A DNA stretch of 43,395 bases from Deltaproteobacteria bacterium (GCA_016937155.1 JAFGWM010000078.1:1-43395), one strand, 5' to 3'; counted from the stretch's first letter, positions 26,454 to 37,331 are shown. Notes: generated from the letters alone by a model not told the origin. A program made the numbers and translations.

Positions 26454-27392
26454 ATGAGACCAGTTAGAGTTATTTCGAGTTTGATATTTTCTTTGATTTT
26501 AGTGGTAGGCAATGCAGTGTCAGCTTCATCAATGAGGATGCACACCGGCAAATATTCAGAAAAGGATTTCAGGATGGAATTCAAAATGAGATTTGCATCC
26601 TGGATGTACCAAAAAAATGGAAAGAGAGTTGCGGGAAGCAGCAGGAGGATTATTCTCAGATTTTTTCCTAAAATATCAACAATGCTGGATCCAGGGATAA
26701 TTTTTAACGGTAAAAGTCATTATCTGAAAAAACTTGCGGATGGTTCAACAGATGTTTCACTTTCAATTGCCGTTGAGTCTTATCAAAAGGAGTATAAACT
26801 GACTCTTCAGTATATCATTCCTGCATCAATTTTTGGCAGGAGTCTTATGATTAGTAATACTTTTACTCTAACACCGGTGCTTGTAAAAGGTGGGGGTAGA
26901 GAACATAAATTGAAAATTTCAAATGACAGGAAGGTCCGGACCGGTTTTCAGGTTCTTAAAGACAGTGAGAAAAAATGGAAAAATCTGAATCGTTCCATGA
27001 AAGGAAATTATTCATATACCTTATCATTTGGAAGTTTTTCAGGTTTCGGGTCAACAACTGTCGTAACAGTAAGAAATAACAAAATATTCTCAAGAAACTT
27101 TCGCAGATGGAAGCTGGTTAACAAGGGTGGGAAAATGGTGGACCAGACCACAGCCAGCTGGATTGAAAATAAAAACGAACTGGGCAAAAAAGGAAAAGGG
27201 TTCAAAGCCTATACTATGAATAACTTTTATGAACAGGCCCGGAAAGTGCTTCAGAAAAAACTGGAAAAGTATCAGCGTATTGTTTTTTCCTTTAATTCTC
27301 AGGGAGTTCTTCTGAGGTGCTGCACAGTGGATACACGGATAGTTGATGACGTTCCCTGTGTGGGTGTCAATCTCTCATCTGTTCAAAAATAA
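26454..27392 (+). CDS. Exported protein of unknown function
   Basis: I chose the ATG at 26454 because it follows GAGGG and because the protein then opens with a clean signal peptide (MRPVRVISS to VSASS). A TTG at 26334 is an alternative. The mature part, about 285 residues, is basic and beta-rich. The C-terminal half reads SYTLSFGSFSGFGSTTVVTVRNN, then an EQARKVLQKKLEKYQ helix, then VFSFNSQGVLLRCCTVDTRIVDD. This order (strand, valine-rich strand, helix, strand with DxxxxDD) faintly resembles small periplasmic DUF6174-type proteins, but the match is weak. It stands alone between a kinase and the giant TPR gene. Function unknown. Confidence 0.65.
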   Translation: MRPVRVISSLIFSLILVVGNAVSASSMRMHTGKYSEKDFRMEFKMRFASWMYQKNGKRVAGSSRRIILRFFPKISTMLDPGIIFNGKSHYLKKLADGSTDVSLSIAVESYQKEYKLTLQYIIPASIFGRSLMISNTFTLTPVLVKGGGREHKLKISNDRKVRTGFQVLKDSEKKWKNLNRSMKGNYSYTLSFGSFSGFGSTTVVTVRNNKIFSRNFRRWKLVNKGGKMVDQTTASWIENKNELGKKGKGFKAYTMNNFYEQARKVLQKKLEKYQRIVFSFNSQGVLLRCCTVDTRIVDDVPCVGVNLSSVQK

Positions 27393-27757
27393 ATAAAATA
27401 TAAATAATAAATTCAAAAATATATAGAGGTTTAAAGAGATTTTTTATAACGGTTCCACTGAAATTCTGAAGACTCATGATTCTGTCTCAGGCGGTTATTC
27501 CTCCTATTGTGTTTTAAAACTGACAGTACTTTAATTTTTCAGCATAAATTTAAAAAAAATATTCTTTGGTAACTTGAATGTATGTTATTAATTATGCAGT
27601 TAAATTGTAATTGTTCGAAAATAAAATAATTATTTTGAATTATGTCAGATAAATCATGATGTTAAATGATTTTCAGGCTGTTCTTGATGTGTCCAAAAAC
27701 TTGAGAAATTCAGTATTTTGAGGTTATGTTGGCACAATTCGAATCAGGAGGTCCGGC
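27393..27757. other. Intergenic region before the giant TPR gene, 365 bases
   Basis: No gene is seen. The stretch is AT-rich with poly-A/T runs and no strong terminator after the exported-protein gene. The best promoter candidate is TTGAGA (27701-27706), 18 bases, TATGTT (27725-27730), which would start transcription a few bases before the Shine-Dalgarno of the TPR gene. Confidence 0.35.
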
Positions 27758-30700
27758 GTGGCTAGAACAGAAGAAGAACATCGAGAAAATTTTGTTAATG
27801 ATCCAACATCCATGGAATCCTTCAGTGCATTGAGACGTACCTATCAGGGTGATGAACGCTGGGCGGATCTTGCATGGCTTTACAGTGAAAGAGCCAGAGC
27901 TCCCCTTGAGGACAACCGAAAGGCGGACATGTTTTTCAAAGCAGCTGATCTGTATTTTGACCAACTGAATGATGATGCGGCAGGAGTGGATGCACTCTAC
28001 AACGGAGTTCTTCTGGATCCGAGACACCGCAGAAACAGCAGAAAACTGAAGGAGATTCTCAAGGAAAAAAAGGATAACGAAAGATATCTGTATATTCTGG
28101 AAAAAGAAATAGAGCTTCTGGAAGAGCAGGGAACCGATAAAAGAGGTTTAAGTCAACTGCATTTTGAAGCTGGGGAATTATTTTCAGGTCTTGGTGGAAG
28201 AAATGCTGATGCCCTCAAGCATTTCAGGGAATCCTTCAGAAATGATCAGCAGAATGTTAAAGCTTTAAATTGTGCCAGTGAACTACTTGTTTCTGAAAAA
28301 ATGTATGAAGAAGCTCTTCCGTTGCTGGAGTATCAACTGAAGACAATCAGAGAACCCCATGAAAGAGCTGAGAAACTTGAAATAATCGGACGGATAAAAC
28401 TGGAAGAGATAAGAGATGTTATGGCGGCTGAAGCTGCATTAAAAGAGGCTATTTCTCTTGTTCCGGATAAGGTTAAATACCTTTATACCCTTGGAGAGAT
28501 TTATTCAGATCGCAGATATCCTGCACAAGAGGCTCCTCTTAAAAATGCCAGAGTATTTTTGAATATAGCCAGACTCCATCAGCAGTCATCTGAAAACGAA
28601 AAAGCGGTAAATGCCCTCAAACAGTCAATATCGCTAGATCCTTTTCTTGATGAAAGTTTTTCTCTTCTGGCGACGATATATGAGCAAAATAGTGATTATC
28701 AGGCATTGAGTGATCTCCTTGATAAGGGTGGTCATATACACGAGGGGCAAACCAGACTCAGGTTACTGGTGAAAAGAGCCGCAATACTTGAAACACATCT
28801 TGGTAATCCAGGTGAGGCCAGACGTATATACTTTGAGCTTTTAGAGGAATCTCCCGAATCTATTATTCCAAGACTGGTAATGAGTCTTGAAAAAGAGGAA
28901 AACTATCAGGAACTGGCGAAACTACGGGAAAAAGAGCTCACTCTATACAGGGATAATACAAAAATTGTTGAAACAAGACTGTCCCTTGTGAGACTTTTCA
29001 GGGATCACCTTAATCGTCCGGACAAAGCAGCCGGCCATATTCATGAGATTCTGACCATTGAACCGGAAAATCTTGAAGCTCTGGATCTGTACATCACTCA
29101 TTTCAGAGAGAAGGGTGATCGCAAATCCCAGGTGGATACCATGGAATTTGCCCTTGAAGTCGCCAGGAAACAGAGGGCTTCCAAGGAATATGTCATTTCA
29201 GTTCTGAAGGAGATGGCTGACATATATCACAGACATCTTGGAGATTTAGGGAAGACTGAAAGATGCCTTTCAATGCTCGCACGAATTGAACCGGAAAATG
29301 ATCGGTTTCAGCAAGCACTGGCAAAAATAGTGCAGAAAAGGGAAATGTGGGAAGGTTATAAAACCGATCTCATGGCTGACATTGAAAATGCTGCCTCTCA
29401 GGGTGACAAAATATATGCCATGAAAAACCTTGCTTCAGCTCTCAGTGAACGACGTCTGGATGTTAGTCTGAATATTAAACTTTATCAGGAAATCCTTGGG
29501 ATGGATCCAACGGATGAGGATGCTTTTTATGGGCTGGAGGATCTTTTCCACAGGGAAGGAGATATGGAAAGCCTTTACCGTATGTATGAGATGCGTCTGG
29601 ATGGTGCAACTCCCGAGCAGCAGGAAGAGATTCTTTCCAGCATGTTTGAACTGGCACGGGAAAAACTTATGGATCCAAATCGGATTGGCAGGACAGCTGC
29701 AAAACTTCTGGAGATAGATCCTTCCCATGAAGAAGCCCTGAAGGCCTTAATTGACAGTCTTGAAGCTTTGGAAAACTGGCCGAAACTCGCCGCTGTTCTG
29801 GAAAAATATGCCAATTCTCTATATGATCCGGCAGAAAAATGTGAATATTTCATTAAAGCAGCTGATGTTTATATGGGTAAACTCAGAAATGAATCTGAGA
29901 CGATCAGACTTTTATCCGGTGTGGTCAGCGAACACTGCTACATGGAAACCACTGTTCCAAGACTTCTTGAATTGTATGAAAAATCAGGTAGGTATGATGA
30001 ATATGTTAAATTAGCTGAGGAATCTATTCATGGAGGCTACTGGCCTGGGGAACCGTCTGAAGAAGGTGACTCGTGGAAAAAAGTGGGCCAGGTCTTCGAG
30101 CGTAATCTGGAAAATCTGGATAAGGCTCTGGAATGCTGGCAGCGGGTTCTTGAGATTGATGAAAATGATTCCGAAGCACTTATATCACTGGCCAGAATTT
30201 CATATTTCACCGAGAGGTGGGATATTTTAGCTGAAACCATGGAAAGACAGGTATCCCTTAGTGAAAATCCCGACCAGAAGCAGAACCTTCTTGGGAAACT
30301 TGCTGACATATATATGGAAAAGCTCTCCCAGCCCGACGATGCACTTCGAATTATTGAGCAGATACCTGAATCTGACAGGGGAGAGGAACTTGAGCAGAAG
30401 CAGGCATCTCTTTATCGGGTACTTGGTGAATCTGAAAAAGCCATATCCCTTTATCAAAAATGGCTTGATAATTCGACAATACCCCAGGACAGGATACGTC
30501 TTCTCCTCGCACTTTCGGATATTTATATCAATGAGCTTCATGAAATGGATAAGGCAAGCGGTGTTCTTGATGAAGTTTTACAGCTGGAACCTTCAAATAT
30601 GGAAGCGTTGAAGCTGCAAAGAAAACTGTGTGTGGAAGAAGGGAAATATGAAAGACTTTCAGAAATATTAAGAACCCTTCTGGATATTTCCAACGATGAT

Positions 30701-33700
30701 GAAGAAATTCTTACTCTTTTTGAGGAACTTGGAGATGTTTATTCCGTCCATCTTGAGGACTTTTCCAATGGCTTTCTGAATTATTTTGAAGCTTTCCGAA
30801 GAGCTCCCCTGAATGAGGAACTGGGTGAAAAAGCTGAAAAAACTGCAAGAGATGGCCAGCTCTACAATGAACTTGTGAAGTATTACAATTATATTCTGGG
30901 TCGGACACAGGACATATATGAAGAAAAGGAATTTCTCACTAAACTAATTGAAGTTCTCGAAATTAAAATGGAGAATCCAAAGAGCGCTATGGATGTGCTC
31001 TCAAGGTATGTTCTGAAATATCCACTTGATGATGAACTTTTAGTTGAAGCTGAACGTGTGGGGAGAACCTTTGAAGAAGGGCGGTTGAGTCTTCTTTCTC
31101 TGTATGAGCATATAATCAATAATATTGATGACAGGGTCAGGAAATCTGAATTTCTGATTACAGCAGCAAAACTCTGTGAAAAGGAAATGAATGATCAACC
31201 TGGGGCTTTAAAGAGATATGAAAGAGCATACAGAGCCAATCCTTTCCATGAGGATCTCATTCCTGAAATAGAACGTCTTTCACGTAATCTTGGCGAGTGG
31301 GATATTTTCAATGCTATTCAGATTCCAGTGTTATCAGCTATGATTGATCCACTGGATAAGGTTGACCATCTGCTGAATGTTGCACAGGTTCTTGAAACAG
31401 AAGCTGGTGCTCCAGTGAGAGCTTTCAGAGTATATCTCCATGCGTTTTTAACTGAACCCGGTAACAGTAAGATAACGGATAATATCTGGCGGTTAGCTGA
31501 AAAGATAAAGCTATACACTGAAGACCAGAGGAAAGAAATTCCCATAAGGAGTGATAGTGTTCTTGTGGGTGGCATTAAAGATTTCCTGCGTGGAGAAGAT
31601 GCATTCAGGGCCCAACTGGCAAAGGGTTCAACCAGAAGGCCTGAAGTAACTCAGGAAATAGATTTTGATGAACTGGAAGTGGTTGAATCATCCTTTCAGG
31701 AGCTGGATCCTGAAGATCTCAGTGAATTCAGAAAATCGGAGATGACTGGACCTACACATTCCCTTACCATGCAGGATTTGCTTGAATCCAGAACCGGAAG
31801 TTATCAGGAGGTAAGTCAGGTTATAGAGGAATATGGTGGTGATGTCAGTTATAAATCAGTCACAGAAGTGGCCAGTTCTGAGATGGGCGGAGTTATTGGA
31901 AGTAACGGAGAACTACCTCCTCCGGAATCTCCATGGGAGGAGTTTGCAAGAGCCTGGGCTATGCTTCCAAGCAAGGACACTTCTGAAAGAGTCAGCCATC
32001 TCAAGGAAATGGCAAGGATCTGGCTGGACGGAGCTCAGGAACCTCAAAAAGCATTCAATGTGTTTGGAAGAGCATTCACTATTAATCCGGCCGATGAAGA
32101 GGTGGCTTCCAATATATATGAAATTGCCGGAAAACTTCAGAGTGTTGACAAACTGGCATTTTTATATTCCAAGGTAGCCTCACAGAGCAGCAATGAACTT
32201 GCAATCGAGCTTTATAGTGTGGCCGCCGGATATTTTCGTGAGCTTGGGGATGCTCCCCATGAAGAGGATATGCTTAGAGCAATTCTAGCCCTCGAACCAG
32301 GGCACGAAAAAGCTTATGAGGATCTCCTTGAAAAACTAAGAAAAGAAAGTGCATGGAACGATATCTTAGCTCTAATGGAATGGAGATTTGATTTATTCCG
32401 TTCAGAAATGTCCCTTGAGGATATACAGAATTTCTATCTTGATATGGCCAGACTGAATGAAGAAAAGGTATTCAATCCTGATGCAGCATTGATTTTCCGT
32501 TTGAAGTATCTGGAAAATGAACCAGATCATGTTGAAAGTCTCGAAAAAGTTGTTTCTCTGGGAACCACTATCAATGCTTGGGGAAAAGTTGCAGAAGCTT
32601 TGAGAAAACTAGCTGATATCAGTGATGATGAAAGTACTATTGTTTCCACACTCATGCATCTTGCTTCAATTTCTGGAAATGAACTGGAACTTCCAGATCA
32701 GGCTATTAATGTGTACCGTGAAGTGATTTCAATAGACAGTTCAAATCTGGATGCTCTGAATGCACTGGATTCACTTTATGTGGTACATGAACTCTGGGAG
32801 GAACTGGAGAATATTCTTATAAAACTTTCTGCCATGGAGGAGGACCCCAATAAAAACAGGGTTTTCAAAGACAGAATGTGTGAAGTTCTCGAGAAGCTTG
32901 ATAGAGAGGAAGAAGCCGCAGTTATATATAAGGAACTGTGGGAGCAGACCAGAGAAACACGTTATGCAGTTAGAGCATCCAACATGTACATGGAGATGGG
33001 TGAACCTTCAGCAGGAGTGGAGATTTTATCAAATCTTCTCAGCAGTGATGAGGCTCAATATGGAGCTGCCGAAAAAGCATCCATGTGGACGAATCTTGCT
33101 AAAATACAGAAAAGAAGTCTGAAGGACATGATCAGTGCAAGAAAATCACTTGAAAATGCACTGGAATTATCTCCCGATCATATAGAATCTCTAAATATGC
33201 TGAGTGAAATTCAGTATGAGGACAGGGACTGGGAAAAATTTGTACAGACTCAGTTACATATCTCGGAAGTCACCGATGATCAGGATGAAAAACAGTCATG
33301 TCTGTTTATCGCAGGGCGAACATGTCGTGATGAGTTGGCGGATATAGAAAAGGCTGAGCAGTATTTTGACAGAGTGGTAAAACTGAATGCAGGTCATATG
33401 GATGCAATTATGGCACTTCAGAGCATATATGAAATGCAGCAGAATTTCACAAGAGTTTACGAGATTATCAGTGTTAGACTGAAAAATGTCACATCTCCTT
33501 CTGAAATTGCAAAGCTTTTGAGTTCTCAGGCCTATATTGCACTTAATAACTTCAATGATGATGAGCTCGCATACAGACTTCTGACGGAAGCACTAGGACA
33601 TGATCAGAGCAGTGTGGACGCAATACTGACTTTAGCTGATCTTGCTCAGGCAAGAGAAGAATGGGAACAGGCAAGTGATCTCCTGGAAAATGCCCTGAAG

Positions 33701-35812
33701 AAAACAAGAGATGAACCTGAAAAATCTGCCCGCCTTGGCAGGCGATATGCCCAGTTGATGGACATGCAGGGAAAAGCTGAAAACGCCGTTACTCTCCTTC
33801 AGGAGCTGGATCGAAAATATCCTGATGAGCTTTTAATTAAACTTACACTTGGAGAGATAAGATTTAAATCAGGACGCTGGAGGGAGACAGTTAAAATTCT
33901 TTCGGGTCTTGGTGATCATCCCATGGTAAGTGAATATCCCGAAGAAGTTGCAGCTGCACTATGTATGGCTGCAACAAGTGAAATGAAGCAGCGGAAGGGA
34001 TTCTTGCCGAGGGAGCTATGGGAAACTGCTGTTAAGATCAAACCTGATTATCTTCCGGCTATTGAGAGTCTTATTGAATATCATCTCAGCAGGGGTGAAG
34101 AAGTTGAGGGCGCCACTTATCTCAAGGCACAGGCAGAGGCTGCGGAATCTTCAGAGGTTAGAATCAAGCTGTTCAGATCATTAGCTGATCTTTACAGGGA
34201 TAAACTGAGAAAACCTGATCTGGCTCTTGACTGTTATCTGGAATGCTACAACCTGCTGGATTATGTTACTGAAGATGAACAGGAACTTCTAAAAATAATT
34301 GCTGACATCGCATCAGAGCGGGGAAGGCTTAATGAGGTTTACGAAATTCTGAAGGATCTGATCAGTTTTGTTCCTGAAAGTGAAAAGATGAATTATCTTA
34401 TCATGGCCGGGGATGTGGCACTTTCCAGAGGTCTTGTGGATGAAGCAGCATCCTGGCTTGAAGACGCACAAAAAAGAGCTCCGGCAAACGAAAAGGTTCT
34501 TCTGGCTCTCAGCGAGTTATACGAAAAATCAGGAAAGACCCTTCAGGCAGTATCCACTCTGGAAACTCTTCTGGACAGAAAAACCGGACTTATGGCGGAA
34601 GAGGGCAGAAGAAGTTCAATACAGGGTCGACTTGGAAGATTATACAGTGAACTGGGTGACGATGAAAAAGCATGTCTGATTCTTGAAGAGTGCCTGGCAT
34701 CAGATGAACCATGCCTTGACTATCAGAAACTGATAGTGAGTATTTACGACAGAACCGGTGTAAATCCGGAAAGACTAGCATTCCATCAGAACAAGTTATT
34801 ATCCAGTCATCCTGTTAATCCTCAACTGATAAAACTTCTGGCTGATAATGCTCTTAAATCAGGGGATCATAGTGCCGGCTATCTTTATTGTCAGTTGCTG
34901 GATGTTATGCAGCAGCCTTTTGAGGAACATCAACAGTTCTATAATGAACAAAACAGCTTCATTTCCCGGGTTGAATTATCGTGGGATGGAAGACTTGATG
35001 AAAATGATCGTGAACTCCTCAGTGCAGGTGCTGATACTCATGGCATGACAGAAATTTTTGAAGCTCTATGGGAAGCGGCACCATCTATTTTCGGTACTGA
35101 TCTCAGTTCACTGGGGCTTTATGCATCAGACAAAGTCAGTCCCGTTGATAAATCGGATCTCGCAATAATATACAGTGAGGTCAGTAAGGTGCTTGGGGAT
35201 CGTAAAACCGGGTTATACATGGGTCGTGATAAATACAGCGGTGTTACAGTCGCCTGCCATGCACCACCACTGATAGTGATTGGTGATGATACAATAACTA
35301 ACAATCCTTCCACCCTCCGTTTCCTTCTGGCCAGATCCATAATGCTTGCAAATCCAAGATTCATTATGGCTGCAGGTTTTTATCCGGAGGAATTTTCCAA
35401 ATTCATCAGTGCTTTAATGAGGGCGTTTCATCCGAAATATTCGAGACGGCAGTTTAAAACTCTGGATCCAATCGATGAAAAAGCCTCGCAGTTGAAAAAT
35501 CAGGTGCCCTATCGTGTAAGCAAATCTATAATTGATATGTTAGCTGAAACCGGGGAACAGGAATTTAACAGTGGGCACTGGCGCAGAAATGTCTGGATGA
35601 TCGGAAACAGAGCCGGTCTGCTTCTTAGTGGAGATCTCAAAGAAGTGATTAGGCTACTGGTATATGAAGAGACTGGAGATATAACAGACGGAACTGCTAC
35701 ACCGGAAAAACTTCTTGAATATTCAGAAAAGGTGCCTGCTATAAGGGATATTCTCTCCTTCCATATCTCTCCCACCAATATGAAGTTGCGAGAAAAACTC
35801 CTTGGGAGATGA
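27758..35812 (+). CDS. Giant tetratricopeptide-repeat protein (2684 residues)
   Basis: Translation starts at a GTG with a strong AGGAGGT five bases upstream; no nearby ATG competes. The 2684-residue protein has no signal peptide or membrane segment. Most of it is repeated helical pairs of TPR type, with signatures such as LFRKALxLDPxxxxAL and LAxIYExxxxYxxL, in an N-terminal block (about 1-1285) and a second block (about 1390-2400). Between them is a disordered acidic linker (about 1290-1387) with ESPWEEF at its end. The last 280 residues form a globular domain (TGLYMGRDKYSGVTVACHAPP, then RFLLARSIMLANPRFIMAAGF) of the kind that ends large TPR proteins of myxobacteria-like genomes; no catalytic motif is visible. 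It probably acts as a cytoplasmic scaffold. It has no operon partner. Confidence 0.9.
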   Translation: MARTEEEHRENFVNDPTSMESFSALRRTYQGDERWADLAWLYSERARAPLEDNRKADMFFKAADLYFDQLNDDAAGVDALYNGVLLDPRHRRNSRKLKEILKEKKDNERYLYILEKEIELLEEQGTDKRGLSQLHFEAGELFSGLGGRNADALKHFRESFRNDQQNVKALNCASELLVSEKMYEEALPLLEYQLKTIREPHERAEKLEIIGRIKLEEIRDVMAAEAALKEAISLVPDKVKYLYTLGEIYSDRRYPAQEAPLKNARVFLNIARLHQQSSENEKAVNALKQSISLDPFLDESFSLLATIYEQNSDYQALSDLLDKGGHIHEGQTRLRLLVKRAAILETHLGNPGEARRIYFELLEESPESIIPRLVMSLEKEENYQELAKLREKELTLYRDNTKIVETRLSLVRLFRDHLNRPDKAAGHIHEILTIEPENLEALDLYITHFREKGDRKSQVDTMEFALEVARKQRASKEYVISVLKEMADIYHRHLGDLGKTERCLSMLARIEPENDRFQQALAKIVQKREMWEGYKTDLMADIENAASQGDKIYAMKNLASALSERRLDVSLNIKLYQEILGMDPTDEDAFYGLEDLFHREGDMESLYRMYEMRLDGATPEQQEEILSSMFELAREKLMDPNRIGRTAAKLLEIDPSHEEALKALIDSLEALENWPKLAAVLEKYANSLYDPAEKCEYFIKAADVYMGKLRNESETIRLLSGVVSEHCYMETTVPRLLELYEKSGRYDEYVKLAEESIHGGYWPGEPSEEGDSWKKVGQVFERNLENLDKALECWQRVLEIDENDSEALISLARISYFTERWDILAETMERQVSLSENPDQKQNLLGKLADIYMEKLSQPDDALRIIEQIPESDRGEELEQKQASLYRVLGESEKAISLYQKWLDNSTIPQDRIRLLLALSDIYINELHEMDKASGVLDEVLQLEPSNMEALKLQRKLCVEEGKYERLSEILRTLLDISNDDEEILTLFEELGDVYSVHLEDFSNGFLNYFEAFRRAPLNEELGEKAEKTARDGQLYNELVKYYNYILGRTQDIYEEKEFLTKLIEVLEIKMENPKSAMDVLSRYVLKYPLDDELLVEAERVGRTFEEGRLSLLSLYEHIINNIDDRVRKSEFLITAAKLCEKEMNDQPGALKRYERAYRANPFHEDLIPEIERLSRNLGEWDIFNAIQIPVLSAMIDPLDKVDHLLNVAQVLETEAGAPVRAFRVYLHAFLTEPGNSKITDNIWRLAEKIKLYTEDQRKEIPIRSDSVLVGGIKDFLRGEDAFRAQLAKGSTRRPEVTQEIDFDELEVVESSFQELDPEDLSEFRKSEMTGPTHSLTMQDLLESRTGSYQEVSQVIEEYGGDVSYKSVTEVASSEMGGVIGSNGELPPPESPWEEFARAWAMLPSKDTSERVSHLKEMARIWLDGAQEPQKAFNVFGRAFTINPADEEVASNIYEIAGKLQSVDKLAFLYSKVASQSSNELAIELYSVAAGYFRELGDAPHEEDMLRAILALEPGHEKAYEDLLEKLRKESAWNDILALMEWRFDLFRSEMSLEDIQNFYLDMARLNEEKVFNPDAALIFRLKYLENEPDHVESLEKVVSLGTTINAWGKVAEALRKLADISDDESTIVSTLMHLASISGNELELPDQAINVYREVISIDSSNLDALNALDSLYVVHELWEELENILIKLSAMEEDPNKNRVFKDRMCEVLEKLDREEEAAVIYKELWEQTRETRYAVRASNMYMEMGEPSAGVEILSNLLSSDEAQYGAAEKASMWTNLAKIQKRSLKDMISARKSLENALELSPDHIESLNMLSEIQYEDRDWEKFVQTQLHISEVTDDQDEKQSCLFIAGRTCRDELADIEKAEQYFDRVVKLNAGHMDAIMALQSIYEMQQNFTRVYEIISVRLKNVTSPSEIAKLLSSQAYIALNNFNDDELAYRLLTEALGHDQSSVDAILTLADLAQAREEWEQASDLLENALKKTRDEPEKSARLGRRYAQLMDMQGKAENAVTLLQELDRKYPDELLIKLTLGEIRFKSGRWRETVKILSGLGDHPMVSEYPEEVAAALCMAATSEMKQRKGFLPRELWETAVKIKPDYLPAIESLIEYHLSRGEEVEGATYLKAQAEAAESSEVRIKLFRSLADLYRDKLRKPDLALDCYLECYNLLDYVTEDEQELLKIIADIASERGRLNEVYEILKDLISFVPESEKMNYLIMAGDVALSRGLVDEAASWLEDAQKRAPANEKVLLALSELYEKSGKTLQAVSTLETLLDRKTGLMAEEGRRSSIQGRLGRLYSELGDDEKACLILEECLASDEPCLDYQKLIVSIYDRTGVNPERLAFHQNKLLSSHPVNPQLIKLLADNALKSGDHSAGYLYCQLLDVMQQPFEEHQQFYNEQNSFISRVELSWDGRLDENDRELLSAGADTHGMTEIFEALWEAAPSIFGTDLSSLGLYASDKVSPVDKSDLAIIYSEVSKVLGDRKTGLYMGRDKYSGVTVACHAPPLIVIGDDTITNNPSTLRFLLARSIMLANPRFIMAAGFYPEEFSKFISALMRAFHPKYSRRQFKTLDPIDEKASQLKNQVPYRVSKSIIDMLAETGEQEFNSGHWRRNVWMIGNRAGLLLSGDLKEVIRLLVYEETGDITDGTATPEKLLEYSEKVPAIRDILSFHISPTNMKLREKLLGR

Positions 35813-35946
35813 ATAGCATCTTGCAAAGTTAATTTTGCGGACTAAACAGTAAAATCAAATCCCCATTTCAAGTACGCCTTCTTGGATCAGGCTGCTTTTT
35901 TCTTCCTTTTATTAATGGTAAAGGGAGAAAGCAAGTTGGGAGATTT

Positions 35947-37326
35947 ATGTTGAGAGTTAGTCCTATGAGAAGTGAGTTTATCAATAGTTTAAAGGAATAT
36001 GATTTCAGGAATTTTCTCATTGCCGGTTTTTCGAATCACACTGGAATTTCAGGTGGTGATTTTTTTGAAAGAATGGCCATCCCTTTTAGTGTAATCTGCA
36101 AAAATGAGAAACAAAAAGAACTCCTGGCATCTAAATCATATTCTCATCTTGAAAATGTATTCAATTCTGATGAAATAAACAGTATTCCGGTTGAATGCTC
36201 CGATGTACTCATCAGTACATCCAACCCGGACATTGAAGGTTTGATTAGTATCTGTGAAAAGGAAGGAAAACGATGGTGGACTGAACTTTCACTGGTTTTT
36301 AAACTTCTTGGTAATTCCAGGATAATAGCTGTTTCAGGGAGTGAAGGCAAAACAACCGTAAGTATGATGCTTTTTGAAATCTTGAGAGAACATATGAATA
36401 TTTCACACTGTGGAATTGGTGGCAGGCCTCTTCTTGAAAATATAGAGAAATGCGAAAATTATGATTACGTTGTCATGGAAGTAAGTTGTTTCCATCTGGA
36501 TTACACAACTAATTTTAAACCGTATATGACGTATATCACAAATATTGATGAGTATTTCCCCCTTAAATATGACTGTTCAAAAAACTATTTTGAAGCCTGC
36601 TCCTCAATTGTTAAAAACTGTGATATTAAAGACTTCTTTTTCAGAAATAACAATGATCTGCGTCTAAGTGATTTTTTCCCTGAAAATGTATCTGTGATAG
36701 ATGTTGATACCCCCGGGAAATACTATAACAGCGTTACCAGTATGTTCACGGCGGGGGACTTTGCACTTCCGTCCAGAAACTGCAGAATTCGTGGAACCCA
36801 TAATCTGAGAAATATCAGTGCTGTTATTGCAATGTCCCTTCAACTGGGTATTGAAGGTGAAACTGTTTTAAACAAAATCAGTAAATTTCAGGGAGTCAGG
36901 CACTGCTATGAATTTATTGGAAACCATATGGGTGTTGACATTTACGATGATTCAAGAGCTACCAGTCCATCAAGTGTAATGGCAGCACTTGAATCCATGG
37001 AAAGCCTGGGGGTTGTAATCATGGGGGGGAAAGCCATGGAGCAGGATTTCACTCCATTACTGAAATATTCTCATAAAATAAAAAATCTTATCACATACGG
37101 GGAAGACGGTGAACGTATAAGGGCCGTTTTCAAGTCAGTCAATTCCGGTTATTACCATAAATTTGAGGATGCTGTAAATGAGGCAGTATGCAAGGTCACA
37201 AAAGGTGATACTCTTCTTCTGAGTCCTGGATGTCCAAGTACTGATCAGTTTCTGAATTGTGAAAAACGTGGAGAACAATTCCAGAATATTGCTGTTTTAG
37301 CCGTGAATCGAAGGGTAAAAGTCTGA
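35947..37326 (+). CDS. MurD-like Mur ligase with altered catalytic residues
   Basis: The 459-residue protein has all three MurD domains. The UDP-binding domain begins at LIAGFSNHTG, the ATPase has GSEGKTT (131-137) and Glu178 in VMEVSCFHLD, and the C-terminal domain has RGTHNLRN, DDSRATS and LLSPGCPSTDQF. MurD adds D-glutamate to UDP-MurNAc-L-alanine. Compared with E. coli MurD, the Mg-binding His183 position is Tyr203 and the carbamylated Lys198 is Cys218, with the same spacing between them. Arg302 is Cys320 and Lys319 is Arg337. The gene is not in a cell-wall cluster. It may be a paralogue with another substrate or an inactive regulator. GGGAGA precedes the ATG at 35947; an in-frame ATG at 35968 is possible. 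Confidence 0.8.
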   Translation: MLRVSPMRSEFINSLKEYDFRNFLIAGFSNHTGISGGDFFERMAIPFSVICKNEKQKELLASKSYSHLENVFNSDEINSIPVECSDVLISTSNPDIEGLISICEKEGKRWWTELSLVFKLLGNSRIIAVSGSEGKTTVSMMLFEILREHMNISHCGIGGRPLLENIEKCENYDYVVMEVSCFHLDYTTNFKPYMTYITNIDEYFPLKYDCSKNYFEACSSIVKNCDIKDFFFRNNNDLRLSDFFPENVSVIDVDTPGKYYNSVTSMFTAGDFALPSRNCRIRGTHNLRNISAVIAMSLQLGIEGETVLNKISKFQGVRHCYEFIGNHMGVDIYDDSRATSPSSVMAALESMESLGVVIMGGKAMEQDFTPLLKYSHKIKNLITYGEDGERIRAVFKSVNSGYYHKFEDAVNEAVCKVTKGDTLLLSPGCPSTDQFLNCEKRGEQFQNIAVLAVNRRVKV

Positions 37327-37331
37327 TAATC

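Noticed and set aside
35849-35905. Rho-independent terminator after the giant TPR gene (GCCT/AGGC before a T-run)
   Set aside because: A 4-bp stem with a 9-base loop is too weak to support.
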